Assembly: GCA_947561395.2 (NCBI GenBank)
Contig: OX387184.1
Span: forward strand, 7,688,001-7,752,000
From: Buxus sempervirens
Taxonomy: Eukaryota; Streptophyta; Magnoliopsida; Buxales; Buxaceae
Length of the DNA: 64,000 nt
Direction of reading: 5' to 3'
A model generated the notes under the pieces. The model saw nothing but the letters and a program-made list of their open reading frames with translations, searched no databases and was not told where the DNA came from. Within the stretch, counting starts at the first letter, position 1. Each line of letters begins with the position of its first letter. A program made the position numbers and the translations under genes. Of the stretch, positions 34,229 through 42,700 are shown piece by piece.

Positions 34229-35489
34229 GGCTTGAAGTTGAGAGCAAAAGAGCAAGTAGGAAGAAGTGGAGAAAAGAAGAGGGACGTCTACTAGCAAGGA
34301 GGGAGAAAGGAAAACTGCTGTTCACGACACACCAAGGCTCCAAGACTTGATTTGAAGTGTCAATCCATAACAAGTGAGTCATTTGTTTAATACATTGTAT
34401 GAGACCTCTCTTTCATTACAATTTTTGAGATAAGATTACATGATTGATGAGAGACATGTATATATGTTTGATGGCTTTGGGTAATTTTATCATGTAAAAA
34501 AAAAAAAAAAGACAAAGATGTAAAGTTCTGAATTTTTTTCCTGCATTAGGTTTGCACCTGTTTTCCAGATAAACTAATTTTTTTCACCTTGTTCTAGTTT
34601 GATTCAATTCTGGAGTCCTTCATGAGATTTGTGGTATTTTTATTTTAGTTTAATCTAAAAATACGCTCGAGACCTTATACTATGAGTAGGTATTTTATTT
34701 TTAATTTTCTTTGGTTCAGATTTTCAATCGGAAATGTATAACCGTAACTTTTGGAGTTTCATATCTCTTAAATGAAAATGAATTTTTGAAAACTGCTATA
34801 GGTTATTTTAGTGTTTAAAGTCATGATTCTAAGGAATCAAATTTTGCACAATTTGGTTAAGAATTGAGGGAGATATGAATCTTTGAATGTGGATAGCGCA
34901 GTAATTCAGGTTGTTTCATTTTGTTTGTTTCCTTTGTAAATTAGTAATTAGGCCATGGTTAAAAGTAGTTCAGGTGGTCTCATTTTCTTACTTTGTAAAT
35001 TAGTAATTAGTTAATCTTGCATGATAAAAACAATAGAAAACAAAACAAAACAAAAAATAATAAATAATAAGAAAGGGAAAAAGCAAATGAAACAAGCATT
35101 GAAGCGATGATTCTTTCTTGTGGTTGAAAATTGTTTTAGCATGGTTTTGTTTTGTTCATATGGTTTTACTTTCAATGTAATTTTGTGGAGGCCATGTACA
35201 TATAGATTAATATTTGTTGTACGCTTAAAATGAAAAAAAATTAGAAAAGAAAAAAATAAAAATAATAAATAAGAGAGCTCATTAAATATCCAACTAATTT
35301 AAGGGAATCCATTTCGATGGGACAACCCAGGGTGTTCAAGGACTTCCCTAGGTTGTAATCGGGTCACTTAACCGGAATCACTGGTGCAGACCAAAAATCA
35401 ACAAGGTGTCTACTTGCACCATTTCAGGTAGTGGCGACTCTATAACAGATTGTAACGCGCTTTTTCCGCGCGCCCGAGGTGCGCACAGC

Positions 35490-35509
35490 TTGGCGACTCT
35501 GCTGGGGAC
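35490..35509 (+). promoter_or_regulatory. Primer-binding site of element B
   Basis: ttggcgactctgctggggac, identical to element A's site and also two bases after the LTR. Confidence 0.85.
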
Positions 35510-36908
35510 CGACCTAACCCGGTTTGATTAGTTGGATTATAATGGGTTTATTCTTTGCACATGTGCACACACTTGCACATACACGCACACTCTTTTTGTA
35601 CATATGCACACACTTGCACAAATGGGTCAAGGAAGATTTGCCTCCTTATTTAGTAAGTGTTGAATATACACAATAACATATTCTGGGGAGTTCTGTCATA
35701 AAGGACGAGATAATTGCCTAAGGAAATTGGTTTTTAAGTGGGACCACTGTGACCCCTCCAATTACCTGGGAACTCTCCCGGAACATTGTTTTGTGTACCA
35801 ATTCATCACTTTACTATATGAGACAGTGAAAATTCCTTCCCATGCACACATGTGCACTCACGCACACTGTGGTTTCTTTACATGCTTTGATATAAATTGT
35901 GTGGGGTGACACGCGCGAGGGAGCCCGTGTGGGTGATCCGATTGAATGATTACCTAAACCTAGATCTCTCTAGCAGCCACCCTTCTTTATCGTATAAACA
36001 AATTTTGGGATGGTATTAGCCTCACGCGCCCTTGGCTTGCCAGGGAAAGCGAGGTAAAACATCCCCCCAGGTATCTGGATTCCTATAGCGCCACTGGTTT
36101 CTTGCCGTGGTATGCGAGGGTCTAATACTTGGCTCAGACCCTTGTAGGCATTTGTCTCGGGCTGGGTACCCTTTTCCCACCTAATGCTCTGATACACCCT
36201 ACTATGTGAATGTGAATGTGAATGTGAATGTGAATGATGAATGAAGTCTAAAACCCATGAGTCCATCAGGGGCAACAACCCTTGCCTCTTTTTGTATCAA
36301 ATTGAGTAGACCCTAGATTCTGGGCTACCTCAGCCCTAAATTAGGGAGCTTACCTAAACTTTGATCAGGGGAACCACCCCAGATCCATGCATTGAGTCCG
36401 GAGAGCCGTGGGCCTCGACCCATTGAGTCCGTGGGAAGTATCTTGAGTCCGGATCAGTCTTTAAGCAGATGAAAGCAGGCCAGATCAGAACAAAGAAATT
36501 TGAACCCTAGATTTAGGCTTTTTTTTTTTATTTTTAACCTACCCTTTTTGAATCAAATGTATCCTTTCTTAGAGTTCTCAACAACCCTAAGATTGCATTA
36601 TTTTTTTTTTTAGCTTTTTGAACATCATGTAATTTTCGCCCTAGCTGGCAAGTTGTAAGTTTAACATTAGCGGATGAAAGAGCAGATGAAAGGATAAGGC
36701 TGGTCAGGACTTAGGTGTGCTTCCTTACACAAGTATGTCTAGGAGTCATGCCTTGACAGGCACCAACCCTTAGGATCACACACTTTGTGTGCATGGTTTC
36801 TTTTCTTGTTTAGAGACATGAAATATGGTGATGTCCCGTTCTTTTTTTTACTTGCTTTGATTTTACTGTTCATTACACTAATAGAGAACTTTCACGTTGA
36901 AATCCAAA
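35510..36908 (+). other. Leader of element B
   Basis: Long non-coding leader between PBS and ORF1. It includes the segment shared with the hAT (35,691-35,830), blocks shared with A's leader, and a short gtgaat repeat (36207-36238). T-rich runs lie at about 36,520 and 36,600. Confidence 0.7.
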
Positions 36909-38372
36909 ATGACTTGGAACACTAATTGGATAGTACAGTACATGGCATCGTCTTCGTCTTCTGAGAAAACCAAGTTCCCTAGGATAGAGAAGTGTGCCTG
37001 GGATACTCCTTGGATCCGATCTTGGACACGGCAGCTCCAGGGGGATGAGCAAATTAAGTGGGAGGCACAATACCACATGAGGCAAACCTTATCCCTATTG
37101 AATGTGCCAATCAATTGGAACATGATTCAGTCATCCTTGTTATTCTGGGATCCTCAATTTTCAGTTTTCCGATTTGGGACTATAGAGTTGACACCCACAA
37201 TTGAGGAGTTAGAATTACTCCTCAGGTTTCGTGATCGTGGAGAACCCGCCAGGCCAAACCTCAAAGACAGTTACAAGAATGAAGCTTGTACTTTCTTTGG
37301 CCTCTCGAGGGAAGAATTCCAGACTTTAGGAGGTGACAAATCATTCACGAGGGTCTCCAAGAAATTCCTCGCAGAAAAGATAAGGAACAAAAAGCAGGAA
37401 AGACCCCGTGTTTGGTTGGACACCTTCACCCTTGTGGTTCTGTCACAAATTTTTTTTCCAACTGGGGGAGACACCATTAATTTGGCCCTCATGGAAATTG
37501 TGGATCAACTCTCGGTTGGATACCGGATCATGCCACTGATACTTGTTCAACTCTATCATGCCTTAACCTTGTCCAAGAATGGAACCAGAAGGTTTCAAGG
37601 GTGCGCTCCCCTTCTTCATATATGGCTGAAAGACCATCTGATGGTGGCAGAACCCATTAGTGACAGATATGGGCTAGTCCGTGACAACGTCACATACATG
37701 GCCCGAAGAGAAATACATCCAGACTTACCTACTAGAGAGGAGTGGCTGAACTACTTTCTACACCTAGATGAGGATGTTGATATCAGGTGGTGGGGAACCT
37801 TCCATTTCACTTATACCCCCATTTTAGCCTTCAGAGATAGGAGATGCCTGGCCTTAATTGGCCTCACACATGCTGTACCGTACTATCCAATAAGAGTTTT
37901 GAGACAGTTTGGGAAACCGCAGGGAATTCCCCTTGAGGATGATGCGACTAATCTGACAGGCCCGCTTTCGAAGGAGTTGAGGAAACAGTTACTGATAGAG
38001 TGGAAGACTGTGCGCAAGCACGAGCATGATATATTCTCGAAACATAATATTCGAGAATATAAGCAAAAAATGGCTAGGGATTTTGGCCATGACGGCGTCC
38101 CACCTCTCCAGACTGGCATACCCAAGGACATTCCGGTTCCGCCCCCTGATATCTATGGAGATAGGGTGGCCGAACTGCAGGAGGCACACTCCCGTATCCA
38201 TTTAACCTACATTGAATCGGAGCGGGAGAGTAGGCAGGCCAATGAGGCCCTCCAGCATCAATTGAGTGGCGTGCGCAAGCACGCAGATGAGGACAGGCGT
38301 TTGCGGAATAAACTTCTGCGCGCCCTTAGGAGGCAGGATGTGTCCTCCTCTTATGATGACCCACCTAGTTAG
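36909..38372 (+). CDS. Ogre ORF1 protein (DUF7745-like)
   Basis: An intact 487-aa frame starting MTWNTNWIVQYMASS. An internal ATG at 36942 (MASSSS) is the other candidate start. It lies between the leader and gag, the place of the extra ORF1 that defines Ogre elements. Sequence features: an aromatic-rich globular body (WDPQFSVFRFGTIELTPTIE, then YGLVRDNVTYMARREIHPDL), which I place by recall with the DUF7745/plant-mobile-domain-like proteins found in such elements and in scattered host genes. A charged, likely coiled-coil C-terminus begins at about residue 420 (AELQEAHSRIHLTYIESERE). The function of ORF1 is unknown. Element A has no counterpart. No enzymatic motif is visible. Confidence 0.85.
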   Translation: MTWNTNWIVQYMASSSSSEKTKFPRIEKCAWDTPWIRSWTRQLQGDEQIKWEAQYHMRQTLSLLNVPINWNMIQSSLLFWDPQFSVFRFGTIELTPTIEELELLLRFRDRGEPARPNLKDSYKNEACTFFGLSREEFQTLGGDKSFTRVSKKFLAEKIRNKKQERPRVWLDTFTLVVLSQIFFPTGGDTINLALMEIVDQLSVGYRIMPLILVQLYHALTLSKNGTRRFQGCAPLLHIWLKDHLMVAEPISDRYGLVRDNVTYMARREIHPDLPTREEWLNYFLHLDEDVDIRWWGTFHFTYTPILAFRDRRCLALIGLTHAVPYYPIRVLRQFGKPQGIPLEDDATNLTGPLSKELRKQLLIEWKTVRKHEHDIFSKHNIREYKQKMARDFGHDGVPPLQTGIPKDIPVPPPDIYGDRVAELQEAHSRIHLTYIESERESRQANEALQHQLSGVRKHADEDRRLRNKLLRALRRQDVSSSYDDPPS

Positions 38373-38834
38373 ACATTGGCTAGGATGCTTTCGTTTTTGG
38401 ACCTAACTTTGATGTATTTTGAGCCATGTTTGTTTTTTTTGTGATATAATTTATGCATATGTTTTTATTTCAGTTTAATGCTTTAATTTTAATTTTGAAT
38501 GGAAATGAAGAAACAGAAATTAGTTTGCAGATGCTTGTTGTAAAGTTAATATTGCCTTTTGGTCCTAAGTGACTCTCTCTCTTTCCAGTTATACAAAATC
38601 ATGATTTCTGGTCATATTAGATCCCTTCCTTCAAATCCTACTCCTTAATTATCCTAATATTAATACTTATAGGCGTTTCTTAAAGCGCTCATGGATTGAA
38701 CTCAGATCACACCCGAATGCATTATTTACAAGATCACTCGGTTTTTGCCCTGGATCCAACGATCCAAATTGGTGGCGTTTGAAGGTGGCCCCATCAAGAC
38801 CAACCCTTCAAATGAGCCCGGAGGCGGCTATTTT

Positions 38835-39061
38835 TTAGCCCTTCCCCTATGGAGACATAAGTCCAAAAATGGTGGTGCCTGGTGACCGATTCTTAAATCG
38901 GAGACCAACTGGGTGAACCCGGGTATTTGCTTTCTAGCTTACCCCCTATGGAGACATAAGTCCAAAAATTGTGGCACTTGGCGACCGATTCTTAAATCGG
39001 AGACCAGCTGGGTGAGCCCGGGTGTTGTTTTTAGCTCACCCCCTGCGGAGACATAAGTCCA
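38835..39061 (+). repeat. 98-bp tandem repeat with a perfect hairpin in each unit
   Basis: The word ggagacataagtccaa starts at about 38851, 38950 and 39047 (spacings 99 and 97). Each full unit contains ccgattcttaaatcgg, a perfect 6-bp stem with a 4-base loop (38886-38901 and 38985-39000), then ctgggtgaacccgggt. Confidence 0.9.
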
Positions 39062-39119
39062 ATCCCGTGATATTTGAGTTCAATTCATTATAAGCAAGCT
39101 CCGGTTCATTAGGGCATGA

Positions 39120-39515
39120 GCCAAGAGGTTCTCTTTCCTTGTCGTAAGCGACTAAAATAGATCAAATTCTTTAGGTTCTCTTTCCTTGCTGACTTGACGC
39201 AGCTAAAACAGATCAATACCTTGGGTTCTCTTTCCCAGTCGTCCACCAGACGACTAAAACAGACCACTAGACATTGGGTTCTCTCTCCCAGTTGCCTTTG
39301 TGCAACTAAAATAGATCACTACCTTGGGTTCTCTTTCCTAGTTGTCCATAGACGACTAAGACAGACCAGTAGACATAGGGTTTTCTCTCCCAGTTGTCTT
39401 TGCGCAGCTAAAATAGATCATTTCTTTAGGTTTTCTCTCCCAATTGCCTTTGTGCAACTAAAAATGATACATTTTTATAGATTCCCCCTAAGTTGTTTCC
39501 ACACAGCTAAATCAA
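39120..39515 (+). repeat. 50-bp tandem array of covarying mini-hairpins, eight units
   Basis: Consensus: gggttctctttccc, then a stem-loop, then taaaatagatcactacctt. Stem pairs in order are gtcg/cgac, gctg/cagc, agtcgtc/gacgact, agttgc/gcaact, agttgtc/gacgact (one G:T), agttg/cagct (one G:T), a variant of agttgc/gcaact with one mismatch, and agttgt/acagct (one G:T). Loops vary freely. Units differ mostly in ways that keep pairing. It sits directly upstream of gag. Confidence 0.88.
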
Positions 39516-39544
39516 ATCACAAATTTTGATCTCGATTGACCATG

Positions 39545-39578
<34 letters not shown>

Positions 39579-39700
39579 ATAAAAATATGTATATATGATT
39601 AATTGCCAAAGAAATGCACTAACTTCTGCAAAATGATCAACAGGTATCCAAAATTGCTCCAAGAAGCCCATACAATCTTCGATCTCGCAAAAGACTGGAT

Positions 39701-42700
39701 ATGGATGCACAAGGAAATCAGACTCCGCCAGCTCAGTACCAAGCGGAATCTAGTGAAACCCAAGTGGTTAATGACCTAACCCAAAAAGTCGAAAACATGG
39801 CTATGGTTATTCAGTCCCTCATGGCAGAGATCAGGGATCTGAAACAAGTTCAATCAACTGTTCCGATCACTCAACAGCACCAACCACCACTCCCACCACG
39901 GGCAGAAGTGCCAGCAGTACTGCTTCCACCACAACCAGCACAACCTCTACCTATGGCACCGCCACATCCGCCACCGCAAGCTGTTCCATTCCCACCTCCT
40001 GTGGTAGATCTTGTCCACCCGATACAGCAGCAAGAACAATTCGCGCCTGTCCAACTGGGGCAGGATGAAGAAGACTGGTATAGAACGCAAGAAGCTCAAT
40101 TCGAGACCCGTCTGGCGGCCATGAAGGAAGATCTTTTAAAGCAGCTACAGCCAAACACTGTTCAGAGTGAGGCTACTCTGGAAAACCTTTGTTTTTTCTC
40201 AGATATACAACTCCCTACCAAGTTCAAATGTCCTGAGTTGCACCAGTTTAATGGAACTGGTTGTCCGCTAAACCACTTAAGGTCGTATTCAGGCGACATG
40301 TGCCAATACGCAAAAAATGAGAAAATCATGGTACAGTTCTTTCAGCGGTCTTTAACTGGGGCTGCTTATTCTTGGTTTTTGAGCTTAGACAAAGCCAAGA
40401 TAAAGACTTGGAATGACCTCGCTGCGGTGTTCATTCAGCAATATCGTTTGAACAGCCAGATGGTTCAAACAAGGGCAGAGCTGCAAAGGCTAGCAAAGAA
40501 GAGTCATGAGTCAGTTCGGGACTATGCTAAAAGATGGAAAGAGCTGGCAACACTAGTCCAGCCACCACTGTTAGAGCAAGAGATGACATCTTTGTTTATA
40601 GCATCACTTGGTCAACCTTTCTTCACTCTGTTACTGGGGCAGAGTTCTACAAGTTTTAATGACTTGATTCTAACAGCTGACAGAATTGAAGATGCAGTAA
40701 GGTCAGGGAAGATAGATAGCAGTGGACAGAATGCTACTCAGAGGAGACCAATGGCAAATCAGGGTAATAGAAGCCAGGGACAAGAGCAACCAAGGAGAAC
40801 TGAGGGGCAGGCAGTGAATTATGTACAGCCTACTCAACCTTATCACATTTCGCGAACAGCTCCACAGAATCAAGGGCAAGTGGCCGTACCATATCAGGGT
40901 CCACCGAGACGGACAAGAGAAGAAATGGAGGCAAGGTTTAAAAGAGTATTCACTCCACTTCCCTACACACCAGCTGAGTTATTACCCACACTACTGAAAG
41001 GAGGGTATTTGCGAATCAAGTCACCAAATCCTAGAACATTCATTGGCAAGAATTACAATCCTAATGAGAGATGTGAGTACCACTCAGGGGCACCAGGACA
41101 TGACACCAACCGATGTTGGGATCTGAGGCATGATATCCAAGACTTGATTGATCAGAAACGCCTTACAGTCGATCCTCCGGCACCGCCTCCAGTAACTCCA
41201 GCCACTGGTGTTGCAACCAACCCTTTGCCTAGTCATTCTCAAGCATCTACTAGTAAGACCGTCAATCATATAAGCACCAGTTGCAACACAATGCAATTTG
41301 ATCCATCAATTTTGATTGGACATCTCGGACAGACAGTGAGGGTTAACCTCCAAGCAGAAATTGAATGGCAAGAAGTAAATGTCATCGGAGGAGAAGATAG
41401 AACAGAATTCCCTCCACAATTCCCTCGAGTGCATCTACACCCCAATTCAGAATCTGAGTATCTTCTCCCATCACCCATTGATGATCCCACACCATCTAGC
41501 TATATCACGCCACCAGCTTATATCCCTACCAAAGCACCACTGATCAACCTCTTCTCTCTCAGGAACCCAGTAATACCTAACCCTACCATCATCCCAGTTG
41601 AGCCAGAAAGCCTGAATCTTTCCCAACTCACCTTAGATCCCCCATCATACCACACCGCTCCACTTGCCTATACCATTGATCCCGCTTTTTATGAACTTCC
41701 CCGCCTTTTTACTGAAACTGAAGTCAACCGGATCACCCGATCGGGTCGATATGTGAACACAGACCCTACACCTGCACCCGAGGAAGAGACAGAAGAAGAT
41801 AAAAGAAAGAAGGAGAAAGGGAAGGAAGTGGCAGTCGAGCAGTCATTTACCCAAAAGAGAAAGGGACGAGCATCTGATGATGAGATCACGGAATTGTATA
41901 ACAGCATACACGTGCCTGACTATGACATTGTTCAACAGTTGAACAAGGTCCCTGCACAGATCTCTATCATGCGACTACTCATGGACTCCCCAAAGCACAA
42001 GGATGTTTTAATGAAAGTTTTATCTGATGCCCATGTGCCGGAAACAACTGCACCTGAACAGTTGGAAGCTATAGTCTCTCAGATAATGGCACCAAAGGCT
42101 ATCTCCTTCTCAGATGATGATTTACCTCCTGATGGCCCTGATCATATCGAACCTCTTTACATCATGGTCAAATGCAATGACAAGGTAGTAAAAAGGGCAA
42201 TGATTGACAATGGCTCCGCTTTGAACATTTGCCCAATGAGGACTTTTTATGGATTGCAGCTTGACTCTTCCTTGATCAAGCCTAGTACACATAATGTCAG
42301 AGGTTTTGATAATGCCAAAAGAGATTCTGTTGGAGAGATTGTTATGACGATCATCATAGTAGAGAAGCCGTTTACCCTAGCCTTTGAACTGATGGATCTG
42401 AATTCCTCTTTCAACTTGTTGATTGGCCGACCTTGGCTTCATCATGCTGGGGCAGTACCCTCCACTCTTCATAGAATGATCCGATTCATTTCTGGCAATG
42501 AGTTAATCACGGTACATGCTGAGGACCACAGGGAATTTGAAAGACTAGGTGTTCCCTATGTTGATTATGAGTTGCCAACATCCTTGGCATTCCATGCTAC
42601 AGAACTAGTTAATGTGATTAATATCCCAGCATATGAAAGGGGAAGAAAATTCAAGAGAAGGAAGAGAGAATGCATGTTCGGAACTGTTGAATGTGCCGAC

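Larger units (their letters stand above)
33455..35487 (+). repeat. 5' LTR of element B (2,033 bp)
   Basis: It starts tgtcagcacccc and ends gaggtgcgcaca, and is the same length as 49198-51230. The two differences seen are 34373 (A, against G at 50116) and 34743 (C, against A at 50486). The terminal gtgcgcaca is shared with element A. Confidence 0.97.
38373..39700 (+). other. ORF1-gag spacer of element B
   Basis: 1.3 kb without a coding signal. It contains the 98-bp repeat, the 50-bp hairpin array and an A-run (39546-39577). Just before gag is an acceptor-like gatcaacag|gtatcc; A has the related word ggtaccaaaattgc in the same place before its gag. This suggests that gag may be translated from a spliced RNA lacking ORF1, an inference that needs RNA data. 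Confidence 0.6.
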
